NCBI GenBank assembly: GCA_023376005.1
Contig: CM042141.1
Coordinates: forward strand, 92,425,278 to 92,489,277
Length of the DNA: 64,000 nucleotides
Origin: Doryteuthis pealeii
Taxonomy: Eukaryota; Mollusca; Cephalopoda; Myopsida; Loliginidae
Direction of reading: 5' to 3'
In this document: piece by piece, positions 21,741-32,544 of the stretch
Numbering within the stretch: position 1 is the first letter of the stretch
Layout of the letters: each line of letters starts with the position of its first letter
Translations under genes and position numbers: made by a program
The notes under the pieces: generated by a model
Told to the model about the DNA's origin: nothing
The model's database searches: none
What the model saw: only the letters and a program-made list of their open reading frames with translations

Positions 21741-22309
21741 AAATTTGGTCGAACTCCGAAATGCGACTTAACTACTACTGTTTATCTACAAGGATGACTA
21801 TGACAATTTACGAAGGTTGATATGCCATTAAACAAAGAAACCAACTCGAATTTTTGTCCTGGCAATCAGACGCCAAAAGTATGGAAAATATTCACAAGCA
21901 AAATCATCTCAACTTGCAACCCTGCCATGCAAAACATTATTTGGGCTCTGTTTCTTTTTTTTTTTTTTTTTTCAAATATTATCTTTTAACTTTTTTTTTT
22001 GAGGACGGGGGAAGTTGAGGACATTTTTTGGAATGCAGTGTCTTTAGGGTTTGCCATTGGCACTTCACAACGGGCATCTACTTATGAAATTAGACAAAAA
22101 TAAAATAAATAAGTCGGCATTGGTTCGGTTGAAAAGAAAATTGGCACCCGACTGATTTGGCATCTGTTGGTACGGGTTCCTGACATTCAGGATTCGCTAA
22201 CGATAAACCCTTCCAAGTGAAACCTAGTGGTAGAGCAGCAACAAAAGACGACTACAAATCAAAGGTCTTCTAAATAGCAACAAAATCAAAAGCATTTCTT
22301 ATGACATAG

Positions 22310-22960
22310 ATTATTAATACAGGGTGTGCTCGGTATTTAAATACACACCTCTAGCGGGCCATAAATGGAAGACGACCTAACACGATGTTGCGCGGCATAT
22401 ACCAAATCAATAAACTCATATAAACATATAAGGCATTTAATGGGTCTTGTGTAATGATTATTGTTGTAGGAAATTGATTCGGTTAGCCAAAATCCTGAAT
22501 GGGACTGTTTGCATTTCATATAGCGCTAATACTCTTGGGGAAAGATCCGAATCCAACTATTCTCCCACCAGCCATGGATAAATAGTAGGGCACACTGGGA
22601 TCTTTAGCCTAGGTATGGCAACCGGTCTTGGAGATGGAAAACTCTTAATTCAAACCTGTTGAACCCCGCTTAAGAAATTGACCTTGTGTCACATCCTACT
22701 TGTACGTAGGGGTTAGTAAATATATATACAATATCTAATCCATATAAAAAGTATTACAAAAATACACAATGTGTCCTACACAGAAGAAATATGGATGACG
22801 AGATGGATTATCAATACAGGGTGTGCTCGGTATTTGCGAGACATAAATGGAAGACGACTTAACAAGATGTTACGAGGCATGTGCCAAATTAATAACCTCA
22901 TATAATCATATAAAATATTTAATGTATATAACAAGTGTTACAAGAATACACGATTTGTCC
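22310..22960 (+). repeat. Direct repeat pair, first copy split by a SINE
   Basis: ACAGGGTGTGCTCGGTATTT, ATAAATGGAAGACGAC and CATATAA.. occur at 22319-22440 and again at 22815-22935. The remainder of the first copy (TATTACAAAAATACACAATG) reappears at 22745 after a type-2 SINE. Confidence 0.6.
22441..22735 (+). repeat. tRNA-derived SINE (type 2)
   Basis: Degraded tRNA-like head (TGTGTAATGATTATTG..), then GACTGTTTGCATTTCATA, GCGCTAATACTCTTGGG, CATGGATAAATAGTAGGGCA, CGGTCTTGGAGA, AAACCTGTTGAACCCCGC, GACCTTGTGTCACATCC and a tail leading to ATATATATA. Member of the family seen at 33481, 38335, 51832 and 60080. Confidence 0.85.
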
Positions 22961-23160
22961 CATTATGGTCAAGTCACACTGAAAACACCGGTTCCCGGTA
23001 GATCAACGAAGTTAAGCAGCGATATACCTGTTCAATACTTAATTGGGTAACCACTTAAGCAACAGCAAATAATGTGAGTAACCTGAGTCCTTTGTTTGTC
23101 AAACATCAAATGACTCGAAAAGCGTTTATATGCAGTAACATCTGTTCCGTTTTTGTGGGC
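22961..23160 (+). repeat. 5S rRNA-derived SINE
   Basis: 22961-23060 follows eukaryotic 5S rRNA: CACTGAAAACACCGGTTC, GATCAACGAAGTTAAGCAGC, then CAATACTTAATTGGGTAACC (5S: CAGTACTTGGATGGGTGACC). It is diverged, so not a functional 5S gene. The downstream body (AAGCAACAGCAAATAATGTG.. to ATGACTCGAAAAGCG) is shared with 40430-40560, as expected for a SINE3-type retroposon rather than a simple 5S pseudogene. Confidence 0.75.
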
Positions 23161-23194
23161 ATTTTTAGGCTTCAAGTCAGAGCACTTTACAGAG

Positions 23195-23293
23195 GTTGTT
23201 CCTCTGTGTCCCTTAGTGTTGCGTAAAATCCTTTGGTTCTTCCTTGGTGTCCCTTTATGTTGGGTAGAATCCTTTGGTTGAGCAAAGTCCTTG
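23195..23293. repeat. 41-bp tandem repeat, about 2.4 units
   Basis: Units 23195-23235 and 23236-23276 both run from GTT(G/C)TTCCT to AATCCTTTG. A partial third follows. Confidence 0.75.
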
Positions 23294-23384
23294 GTTGGAG
23301 GTCCGTTCGGCAATGGCAAATAAGTGCAAATGCACGACTCTCCGGATGTCTCAAGTACCGAATCCACATTCTGGTTTCCGGTCA

Positions 23385-23665
23385 ACGCCGGGGGTTCAGT
23401 GAGCTTCGGCCGCTGGACCTACAGAGTAAATTAATATCGTTGATCACAGGGGGCCATCCTCCCAGGCAACACCTGCCCCGTCGATTTAAAGGGGCAGGGC
23501 TGGGTTTATTGCCCGGTGCCTGAGCACCCCCCTTTAGAGGCAATGCCGATGGGATCAACGCATTTTTTGTACCCGCCACACTATGAGCTTCGGTTCGTGG
23601 GTTGTCCCCCATTAATAGGGCCTTGTGCCTAACCCGTACATGTGGGGTACGTGGTAAATACCACC
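23385..23665 (+). repeat. GC-rich dispersed retroposon-like repeat, copy 1
   Basis: Shares TCGATTTAAAGGGGCAGGGC, TGGGTTTATTGCCC, GAGCTTCGG and AATAGGGCCTTGTGCCT with 54096-54361, where clear target duplications mark its ends. Much higher GC than its surroundings. No frame, and no convincing A/B boxes. Confidence 0.75.
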
Positions 23666-24154
23666 CTTGAGGAGCATAAGACCGTATCTACGCCACGTCT
23701 GTAAAGGTATTGCTGTTTAGTAGCAAGTATGTTCCCATGGATTAAAGTTGCTAGCCACCCGCTCACTGGTTTTAAATTCAGCGATCCTTTATTTTGTTTT
23801 GTTTTGTTTATTAAATTGAATTAAATTACCACGACCAGAAAATTCGGCAAACACGGCTTACGACATGCAGAACACTGGACAGCTGTTTTGTCCTTATTTT
23901 GTTTATTTCTCTTAGCCTGCTTGTCTGACCACACAAAACTAAAGAACATAACATACCCTATATAGCGACACATGACGGACATCATGGAAGCATTTCCTAC
24001 ATTTAAGTCTGACCTGTGTGGCCGGGCCTGTCTGTCGAGGGCTTCATATGTGTGACAGGGTACATAAAAACAAGTTGGATCCGTGGGTCATCTGCGTGCT
24101 CACAACTGAACTACTTGTAGAAATGGCCTTATTCTATGAAGAAGTGGAAATCAC

Positions 24155-24155
24155 C

Positions 24156-24220
<65 letters not shown>
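24155..24220. repeat. Compound (TA)n(TG)n microsatellite
   Basis: TA run passing into TG run. Confidence 0.95.
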
Positions 24221-24222
<2 letters not shown>

Positions 24223-24461
24223 TTTGTGTGATATCTCTGTTGTATCAAGAATTTAAACGATAAAGAATTGCGTATAGTACGATCACAGAACCTACACAAT
24301 TATCAGGCAGATTAGGTTTGAAATTCCATTATTCCCTAAGGCGTATCATTCTAAGTTTAATGCTCTAATAAATATGTCGCTAAGATGTGCCTTCTTTGCT
24401 TGGTAATTTTTACAACATACGCTCAAACACACAAACACACACACACACACACACAACACAC

Positions 24462-24519
<58 letters not shown>

Positions 24520-24559
24520 AAACATTGTAGAGGCAAATCCATCCTAGACTAGTTATATG

Positions 24560-24690
24560 TAAATAATTGGTCCAACTGGGATCTTTAGTCATGTTACGGC
24601 AACCAGTCTAGAAGAAGGAAAACATTGAATTCAAACTAGTTCTACTACGCTGAAAACTTGAGTTGAATCCTGCTTGTGCGGAAGAGTTGG
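24560..24690 (+). repeat. SINE type 2, 3' fragment
   Basis: GGGATCTTTAGTCATG.., CAACCAGTCTAGAAGAAGG, AATTCAAACTAG, ATCCTGCTTGTGCGGA. The tail leads into (CA)n rather than (TA)n. Confidence 0.7.
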
Positions 24691-24730
<40 letters not shown>

Positions 24731-25035
24731 TTGTAGAAAAGTCTTCGGTTCGCTGTTCAAGGTACAATTTCCTCAGGAGAAGTAAAAAATTATAGGTAGC
24801 TAATATTATATATACTCACCTGGTTTAGGATTGTTTTTTTTTATCTATGTCTCCTAAAAATAAACTTTTGTCCCTAAAACTAAAGTGTTTCATTTGAAAT
24901 TAATGATTAGTTTACCATATGTTCATCCGGCAAAAGTCATTTGTGATTCTATCGATCAGCTGGGCTAACCCCTATCCTCTTTTTTTAATAATTCATTTTA
25001 TTTATATCTTACTTGTTTGTACTTCTGAAATTCAA

Positions 25036-25038
<3 letters not shown>

Positions 25039-25117
<79 letters not shown>

Positions 25118-25118
25118 A
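25039..25118. repeat. Compound (TA)n(TG)n microsatellite
   Basis: Borders the palindrome at 25120-25310. Confidence 0.95.
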
Positions 25119-25119
25119 G

Positions 25120-25310
25120 AAAAGTAGAAAACACGGGATGTTATGGAAACTGGATGTTTATTGTCGACGGTGCAACGTTTCAGCTATTTTGACCATCATC
25201 AAACTGGGCTTATGTCCTGATGATGGTCAAAATGGCAGAAACGTTGCACTGTCGACAATAAACATCCAGTTTCCATAACATCCCGTGTTTGTCTACTTTT
25301 CTCCACATAT
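25120..25310. repeat. ~190-bp palindrome with hammerhead-like arms (family F)
   Basis: Arm 25122-25196 (AAAAGTAGAAAACACGGGAT..) returns reversed at 25222-25303 (..TCCCGTGTTTGTCTACTTTT). The right arm has TGTC, CTGATGA (25217-25223), a weak stem II, GAAA (25238-25241), GTC (25251-25253) and GACA, forming stem I TGTC/GACA. Stem II pairs poorly, so activity is doubtful. Confidence 0.65.
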
Positions 25311-25412
25311 TGTCGGATTAACCTCCTCACATTTCTCATATAATATATATATATATATATATATCATACCATACTCGTAAATTGAAGAGTATATGTATAT
25401 GTATCTTTTGTA

Positions 25413-25419
<7 letters not shown>

Positions 25420-25500
<81 letters not shown>
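25420..25500. repeat. (CA)n(TA)n(TG)n microsatellite
   Basis: Quasi-palindromic dinucleotide array. A similar (CA)n(TA)n array is at 25650-25720. Confidence 0.95.
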
Positions 25501-25502
<2 letters not shown>

Positions 25503-25654
25503 GATCAGTAAATATATTTTCATCGAGTGACCTGTTCAGTTAATTACATATTTATTTAGTGAATAAGATGTTAATTGAATTTCAGATTTTTTAACCGTAT
25601 ATCAACTTGTCCAGTATCAAATATACAGATATATATGTATGTATGTATACTTTT

Positions 25655-25721
<67 letters not shown>

Positions 25722-26172
25722 CTTTTATATGCGTACATAAATACGTATGTAATTAAATCTTATGAAAAATTTCATCTCTCCTTTTATCGAAAAATTCCTC
25801 GCCTTGCAACCTCTGTTGCATGTTGGTCCCAGATGTCTGTCAAAATATTTGTATTATGCTGCTTAATTTGGTAGACACGTGTAGTCTTGCAAATTAATTG
25901 AGTACACTATCAATAAAGGACCCACGTGTACGGTGTGTCGGGTAACAACAGTCGATCAAGCTAGAAAACTTTTCCTAGTTGGCAGTTCCTTCATACTAAT
26001 TACCAAATTCGTTCCAGGAGGTGAGAAAATACCGATTTAATATCGGAATTATTTACCGATTCTCTTCTGTTTTAATAAACACCTTTTTTTCTTTTTCCTC
26101 GACTCCTTTAAGTCAAAGATCGACGGATTAGTATAGTTGACATACAATCAAAGAATGTCCATTAAAAGGTTT

Positions 26173-26176
<4 letters not shown>

Positions 26177-26221
<45 letters not shown>
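26177..26221. repeat. (TA)n microsatellite
   Basis: Followed at 26222-26260 by a short antisense tRNA-like piece (reversed: GGTGTAATGGTTAGAATCC). Confidence 0.9.
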
Positions 26222-26222
<1 letters not shown>

Positions 26223-26317
26223 CAAGCGGGGATTCTAACCATTACACCAGCTGGTTTATCCCAGAATTTTTGTTCGTTTTGAACTCAGTTATATTCCACT
26301 TTTTGGTGACTTGCTAC

Positions 26318-26590
26318 ACAAACAAACAATGTGTTTGATATGGCCTTAGCTGACTTCGAATTACACAGCTTTCCTATCTATAACTCTGCTGATGAGGCAT
26401 AATAGGCCGAAATGTACATACAGAGATTAACTTTCTCTCGATTTGTTTAGCCTTACATTTGAACAGATATGCCCGCCTAATTCATTAATTATCAACTAAT
26501 TAATTTTCAAATTAGGTATGACTTCAATTAAGCACATATTCTCCCAAAAATTGTCGGCTAAGGCCATATCAAACACATTGTTTGTGTACT
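26318..26590 (+). repeat. Ribozyme repeat family D, copy 2, with inverted ends
   Basis: The ends are inverted: CAATGTGTTTGATATGGCC at about 26327 and GGCCATATCAAACACATTG at 26562-26580. Between them lie the hammerhead and the TTAATTAATTTTCAAATTAGG region common to copies at 10130 and 38028. Confidence 0.75.
26384..26425 (+). ncRNA. Hammerhead ribozyme, family D
   Basis: Stem I CTCTG (26384-26388), core CTGATGA (26389-26395), stem II GGC-ATAATA-GCC-like (3 good pairs), GAAA (26409-26412), stem III ATGTACAT (8-nt palindrome), cleavage-position A (ATA) and stem I partner CAGAG (26421-26425). All conserved core bases present. Confidence 0.75.
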
Positions 26591-26856
26591 TTCATTACCT
26601 GATATTTTAAAAAGAAGACTATTCTGCACACGTATTTTTCCCCATCAACAATCACGTTCAGAATTAACAGCGTCTGTATTTAATATTTCACGTTGACATT
26701 CATGTTCAGGATCCAACAACATCATGTTTTACATTCAACTTACGAAATGACACAATAGCATTCATTAACTGCGAAACTGTTTTCACCGGTCATAATTGCA
26801 ATATTCACTTCCGCAATTTGCTGTAATTAATCAATATCTTGATTAATTCATTAGCA

Positions 26857-26897
26857 TTAATCCTGAAGATCCTTATGGTTAAACTCGAGAAGGTTAT
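26857..26897 (+). ncRNA. Hammerhead-like motif, family M, decayed
   Basis: TAATC, CTGAAGA (26863-26869), CCTTATGG hairpin, TAAA for GAAA, CTCGAGA, AGGTTA. A mutated copy of the ribozyme in the palindrome at 60923-61180. Confidence 0.5.
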
Positions 26898-26914
26898 TTT
26901 AATACACAATGTAA

Positions 26915-26917
<3 letters not shown>

Positions 26918-26955
<38 letters not shown>
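26918..26955. repeat. (TA)n microsatellite
   Basis: TA run beside a decayed family M copy. Confidence 0.9.
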
Positions 26956-26959
<4 letters not shown>

Positions 26960-27369
26960 GAAAAAATAAAAATTCGGTTGTTTTTTTGTTTTTTTTTAGG
27001 CATGGATAACTGTGAGTGTAGGTGTTCAAACTAGACAAATATTTAAAAAGATATAAATGACTTACCAATTGTGTTAGAATTGATCTTGTAAGTGATATTG
27101 AACTAAGGAGATATTTACACTAATTGTTATATTGCCAGTTAAGGCAGATGTAAAATTCTTTTGAAATTAATGGATTTTATTGTAATGTGGTTTATGTGTT
27201 AAAATATATTTAGAATTTACTAAGAAGGATTACTAAGGGATTTAATATTTTAATTAAAAATATACCGGATAAAACTCATCAGACTGTCATTTGGTTATCA
27301 TAAATTTATATAGCTCTATAAAAGAGTCCAGTCTCGACAGACAGCCATCATACAACGGAGAAAAATATG

Positions 27370-27905
27370 CTACGTAGGGCGCGATATTTGCCGACTTCGC
27401 TTGTCATGATTATTTACCATTAATTATCGAATTTTATACGATATACGCATTGTAACTGCCTTCAAGCAAAAAAATATAAATAATAATATATTTTACTCAA
27501 CAATGCTTCTAAAGGAAATTAACTTAATCTCATTCCTCACGCCGGGGCATAGGCCTAAATTTGCGATCTTCTCAACGTCCACTCTACTTTGTATAGTAGT
27601 AGTAATAGTGACGTATTTACCCGTGACAAGCTAATTTCACATGTATCGTTTGCTGCGTATCGGTGGCCCAGTGGTAGAGTCTTTGACTCTGCGTGCTGAG
27701 TTCCCAGTTTCGATTTCTGTCGGAGAGAAATCCTAAGTAGACATCGCTGATGATACTTAATAAAGTTGAAGCAGCTGTCCGATGTTCTACGTAGTGCTCG
27801 ATATTTGCCGAGTTCGCTTGTCATGATTATTTTCATTAATTATACGCATTGTAACTGCCTTCAAACAAAAGAATATGAATAATAATATATGTTACTCAAC
27901 AATGC
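27370..27905 (+). repeat. Ribozyme repeat family A: tandem unit with tRNA-like head
   Basis: The block CTACGTAG..GCTCGATATTTGCCG..GCATTGTAACTGCCTTCAA occurs at 27370 and again at 27787 (period ~417 bp). Between them lie a tRNA-like stretch with A-box-like TGGCCCAGTGG (27664-27674) and B-box-like AGTTTCGATTT (27706-27716), then a hammerhead (27741-27785). Antisense copy 49120-49400 keeps the same order. Confidence 0.75.
27741..27785 (+). ncRNA. Hammerhead ribozyme, family A
   Basis: Stem I ACATCG (27741-27746), core CTGATGA (27747-27753), stem II ACTT-AATA-AAGT (after a T:T mismatch), GAAG in place of GAAA (27768-27771), stem III palindrome derived from ACAGCTGT, GTC (27777-27779) and stem I partner CGATGT (27780-27785), a perfect 6-bp match. 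The GAAA to GAAG change probably impairs this copy. Confidence 0.68.
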
Positions 27906-27923
27906 TTCTAAAGCAAATTTATC

Positions 27924-27968
<45 letters not shown>

Positions 27969-28276
27969 TTATATATATATATTCTCATTTTATGATGGTT
28001 ATCTAACGTAACTGAGCTCTTTTATAGAGTTACCTGCTGAAAATAAATTCATAATAGCATGACGGTCTGTTGGGGTTTTCTCTCTTATTGTAAGTATAAA
28101 TATTACTCTGTGTATAATTATTTCATTAATTATTATACATTGAGCTCTTTTAGGGACCTGAAAGAATCCTTGTATAAATCAATAGGGGTGTATGATCCAT
28201 TATAGATACACGAAAGATTTAAAAAAAGATCCCAAATGGAATCATATCCAACTTACCTGTCTATCCGATATTTTTA

Positions 28277-28332
<56 letters not shown>

Positions 28333-28379
28333 TGATAAATAGAGCGACAGACACGCAACTGGGTATAAATGGGTTATTT

Positions 28380-28756
28380 CTTATTAGCATATGGTGGTTA
28401 TGGGATGGTTGAGACATAGACTTAGAATCTGCTAAATAGAAGATGGGTGGGTAATTATTTGCTGCGGTAGATGCCGGATTATGGGATATTGGAAACCAAG
28501 GACCGGGATATCTAGATATTAATACTCGTTTTCCTTAAAAGTACGTCCGTATCATCTTGTAATACCCTCTGGTTAAAGATGAGACCGTCCAAATCGTCCA
28601 AGATGTAATACAATAATGTAAATCCTGATTATCTGGTATTGCTTATGCACCGAATTCATAGTTCTTACGGGTGTCGTTACCTCAGCTAAATAATGGAACA
28701 TTCCGTTTTTATTATAAGAAAGAAGGGGGAGGAAATGCTACACAGAAAAATATAAC

Positions 28757-28788
<32 letters not shown>

Positions 28789-28891
28789 AAAGAAAGGGAA
28801 ATATATACAGAGAGAGTGTGAGCGCGCGAAAGTGATGTTGCTAATCTGTTTCAATCAAACACAATGAAAAGATTAAAATAAGGAAAGAAGG

Positions 28892-28958
<67 letters not shown>

Positions 28959-28975
28959 AAATCAAGATTATTAAA
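28380..28975. other. Unassigned sequence with (GAAA)n and (GA)n
   Basis: No gene seen. (GAAA)n at about 28759-28793 and a long (GA)n at 28899-28956, directly upstream of a SINE. Confidence 0.5.
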
Positions 28976-28976
28976 C

Positions 28977-29214
28977 TTTAGCTCAGTCGGTAGAGCGTTC
29001 GGCTAGAAACCACAAGATTCCTAGTTCGATGCCGGCCCTCGCTAACTCAGCATATGATTAGCACAAGGATTGTGCGGTAAAGTAAGGAGCTGATGGTGGG
29101 TGTGGCGCTCCACCTCAGACGCAAACACAATCTCCTTGGTCTGGCGCAAGTGAAAAGGGGATAGACTCTCTCGCTGATTGACTGATACCGACTTTAGGCC
29201 ACCCCGACGACTTT
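28977..29214 (+). repeat. tRNA-derived SINE (type 1), nearly full length
   Basis: A box TTAGCTCAGTCGGTAGAGC at 28978-28996, B box AGTTCGATGCC at about 29022-29033, then CCTCGCTAACTCAGC, GCGGTAAAGTAAGGAGC, GGCGCTCCACCTCAGACG, AAGTGAAAAGGGGATAGAC and the 3' end GATACCGACTTTAGGCCACC. The tRNA-like head is among the best preserved in the window. Confidence 0.92.
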
Positions 29215-29774
29215 ACATATTAAACTATTTCGTAATAGTTCTTAAGTAAACATATCAAACGTGGTAATAATTAAATTATCATACTGTGGTATATCCATCG
29301 ATCTTGCTAATTCTAAATAAAACCAACTTTTCAATTTCTTTCAGTCATGGCCTCACTGGGTGAAACGAAATAGCATGTTTCTTATTTGGCTAGTTTACTT
29401 TTCTGTAACCTTTTTCACGCCATTGTTTCTTTGTTTTTTTTTTTTTTTTTTTTTGTGAAATGTATTCTGTTTGTTACAATCGTGTTTGTTTTCACTTTTT
29501 CGCATATTATTAAATATTATTATTATTCAATATACATTTTCACTGTGTACTTTATATGTTGACACACGGCAAACGTTCTCTTTCAGTAACGTTTATTCAA
29601 CGCCGATATATGCAGGACTCACGTGTTAACACTGTGGTGTCAAAATCGTTTGGCTTTGTGGGTCGTTCGAAAGTAAAGACTACACCTCGTCGGCCGGATA
29701 AAAAAACAATTATTCTTAACAAATAAAACGAAGAAAAAAACTTTCATTGCGAAGGTCAATATGCATTGTATCAT

Positions 29775-30345
29775 CATCATTCATCATCATCATCATGTCC
29801 TGCTATCAGCATGGGTATCCATGATAGTCTCTCGCCAACCGTCACTATCATTCATTGCTTTCGGCAGGTCCCTTGCGCAGCATCCAGTATCCGTTCAGAG
29901 TTGTTTAATGTAAATCTGTGCTGGACGGCCCACACTGACGTGACCATGAGCTTGATTTCACAGGAGAACGTTGCTTGTTAGTTCGCCTTTGTTTCTCCAC
30001 CACCGTTCCAGCATGTCTTGTTCGTCTCACTCGGATGATTTGTGTGATAAGGGTAAGTGGCCGTACAGCTAGGGTGCTGTTTCCACGATTTGTTTGGGAT
30101 CACACGCAGCATTGTTGTGCAGCTGCCATCTAGCTTATTCTCTGGGCGTTTTGTTTGGGTCCAGATAGTGCAGCCATACAGTAGCACTGATACAACCAGG
30201 GCTTGGGAGTCTGCTATAAACAGATTATCAGTCATGTGGATATCTGATATCACTGGCAAGTTAAAGCGACAATTATCAACAATAAAGAAAGGAAATAATG
30301 TAAAGTGTTGGCAAAGTGTGTGTGCAGAGCTGTGGAGGAAAAGCT
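29775..30345 (-). pseudogene. LINE 3' end with inverted 5' segment and (ATG)n tail
   Basis: The minus strand from 30205 down to 29800 encodes a broken LINE C-terminus: SVLLYGCTIWTQTKRPENKL, TMLRVIPNKSWKQHP, then in other frames GRPAQIYIKQL and DLPKAMNDSDGWRETIMDTH, then a (TGA/ATG)n tail at 29775-29800. From 30206 the upstream piece of the same protein region (AINRLSVMWISDITGKLKRQ) is on the plus strand instead. That head-to-head layout is the signature of twin-primed 5' inversion. Confidence 0.72.
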
Positions 30346-30389
30346 AATCCGGGTGGTATATATATATATATATATAAGAGCCATTAGGT

Positions 30390-30435
30390 GATATATCCTG
30401 ATGAGCCGTCGGGTGAAACATAGGTAGATAGATAG
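30390..30435 (+). ncRNA. Hammerhead ribozyme motif, family K
   Basis: Stem I TATC (to 30397), core CTGATGA (30398-30404), stem II GCC-GTCG-GGT, GAAA (30415-30418), stem III AC-ATAG-GT, GTA (30424-30426), stem I partner GATA (30427-30430), with further pairing after one mismatch. Next to (TA)n at 30358. Only one copy seen. Confidence 0.6.
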
Positions 30436-30632
30436 TTTCTGACTCCTTAGGTTCTTACAATAAAATTTTACATATTTAAATTTAACAATTCTTCCGCTTT
30501 TTTTTTCTTTTTAGCATTCATCACGATACCGACGATTATTTTCAGACAACACAGGTGCTTTAGTCTTGTATCAGCTTGTACATTTCTTTATTTACAAACT
30601 GTACCATCTGGTCTTTTCACGTCTCAGAGTTT

Positions 30633-30635
30633 AGA

Positions 30636-30700
<65 letters not shown>
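30633..30700. repeat. (TA)n microsatellite
   Basis: About 34 TA units. Bordered at 30701 by a TGAATCCGACAGAATGAGG block. A second run lies at 30822-30868. Confidence 0.95.
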
Positions 30701-30704
<4 letters not shown>

Positions 30705-30820
30705 TAAAAAGGGGTTTGGAATGAATCCGACAGAATGAGGTAAAATATGAGGAATGAATGAACAAAACTCAGACAAAAATGTGTAGTAGATTTCGCTGGA
30801 GTTTGAACTCGGCGTCTTCA

Positions 30821-30874
<54 letters not shown>

Positions 30875-30987
30875 CGTATAAGTAAGAGTTATTCAATGAG
30901 AATTTGTTTATTAATGTTTATTATGATTATCTGCTTGAAGATTTATAATTATATGCAAATAATTCTGACAAGCAGTATTAGAATTAT

Positions 30988-31890
30988 TTAATTATGGTTG
31001 ATATTCCTTCAAACCAATCAGAAGAAGAAAAAAGAAGAAAGATGTTTATTTTCACACATTTTATCCAAAAGAAAAAAAACACAACAAATGATTAATGTGT
31101 GGAGGATGATCACTATTTAGGACTGAGCCTCTGCATTTCATAGTTTCTCAGGTTTTAAATATTTTAACAGATATAATTTTTTAAAGAAGAACAAAGGTTA
31201 TTAATTTTAGATATAAAGTAGAGACTGGGTCTCTTTTTAGTTGGTATTTGATTACTTTTCTATCTTTTAAACCAACCAATAGTTATTCCTCCATTAAAGT
31301 GAGTCGAGTCTCTTTCGAGTCGTTATCGATTTCGTCTTCTTTGTGACGATGGTTGGCATTCTGGAATCCTTATCCCTCAAACTATGCATTCAATAGTCCC
31401 ATTATTTGTCTTATACATAGATGACTTTGGCATTAAATAACCCACAAAGGTTTACATGCTATCAAAACAAAGAAGCCAAACCAAACTATGCTTTCTTCAT
31501 TTTTCCTTTTATTAATATTTATCTTTTTCGTTTATTTCTCTTAATTACATTTTTTTCTTTCTGAAGCCGACGATAAGCGCCTGACCTATAGCGTTATCAA
31601 TTCTCTCTTTCTATATTCCTTTTCTTTTCTATTTTCTTTCTTTTTATCATATTTGTATTTTCTTTCTGACTCACTGCGTGTTCCTACTTCACTACTAAAA
31701 CGGAATTGTCCATTAATTATCTAAAATGATGACGAGACGTAGCAATCTAACACATACGTTCATGTCTTTATTTATTAATATTATAGAAGATTAGCGATAG
31801 AAGAAAGTGCTATATTTTGTGGATTTAAATTTAACTGACAGTTGGTATTACATTAATTAGACGTAGTATTCCCTAGATTCAGAATATTAG
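30988..31890. other. Unassigned AT-rich sequence
   Basis: No gene, RNA or repeat class recognised. T-rich tracts around 31500-31680. Confidence 0.4.
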
Positions 31891-31954
31891 GTTTTATCTT
31901 TCTCCTACACCGGTTGCCCTAGAGCTAAAGAGTTATATCTGCCCAGCTATTTAC

Positions 31955-32000
<46 letters not shown>

Positions 32001-32001
<1 letters not shown>

Positions 32002-32243
32002 GGCCGGTTTAGCTCAGTCAGTAGAGTGTCTGACTAGGAACCACAAGATCCCTGGTTCGATACCGGCCCTCGCCAACTCAGCGTATGGGTAGCACAGGAA
32101 TCTGTGCGGTAAAGTAAGGAGCTGATGGTAGGCGTGGCACTCCACTTCAGATGCAAAAAACAATTTCCTTGGCTTAGCGCTAGTGAAAAGGGGATAGACT
32201 CCCTTTAATTCTGGCTGATACCGACTTTAGACCACCCCGACGA

Positions 32244-32245
<2 letters not shown>
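32001..32245 (+). repeat. tRNA-derived SINE (type 1) inside (TA)n
   Basis: Starts GGGCCGGTTTAGCTCAGTCA, B box GGTTCGATACCGG, full body, 3' end GACTTTAGACCACCCCGACG. (TA)n lies on both sides (31959-31996 and 32247-32289), so it probably landed in the microsatellite. Confidence 0.92.
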
Positions 32246-32292
<47 letters not shown>

Positions 32293-32304
32293 GCGGAGTT
32301 TGAC

Positions 32305-32525
32305 TGGTTTGTATTTGGAATTTTCCTTCTCCTACACCGGTTGCCATACCAAGGTTAAAGATCCCAGTCTTCCCTACTATTTATTAATAGCTGGAGTGAG
32401 AATAGTTGGATTCATACCTTTCGATATTAGCGCCATGTGAAATGCAAACGGTCTCGCCCAGGACTTGAACTCGTTCCGTTGTGTCCACTCCCTGTGACGA
32501 TAAACATTACACTACGCGCCTCCTC
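32305..32525 (-). repeat. SINE type 2
   Basis: Antisense body: CTCCTACACCGGTTGCC, ATAGCTGGAGTGAGAATAG, TTAGCGCCATGTGAAATGC, CCAGGACTTGAACTCG (B box reversed) and TTACACTACGCGCCTCC (head reversed). Confidence 0.85.
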
Positions 32526-32544
32526 CACTGTGTCGTCAGTAAAT

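Noticed and set aside
22961..23060. Functional 5S rRNA gene
   Set aside because: Too many differences from 5S, and the SINE body that follows is shared with another locus.
28977..29050. True tRNA gene
   Set aside because: A and B boxes are present but no cloverleaf with a proper acceptor stem can be closed, and the SINE body follows. The same holds for the other tRNA-like heads.
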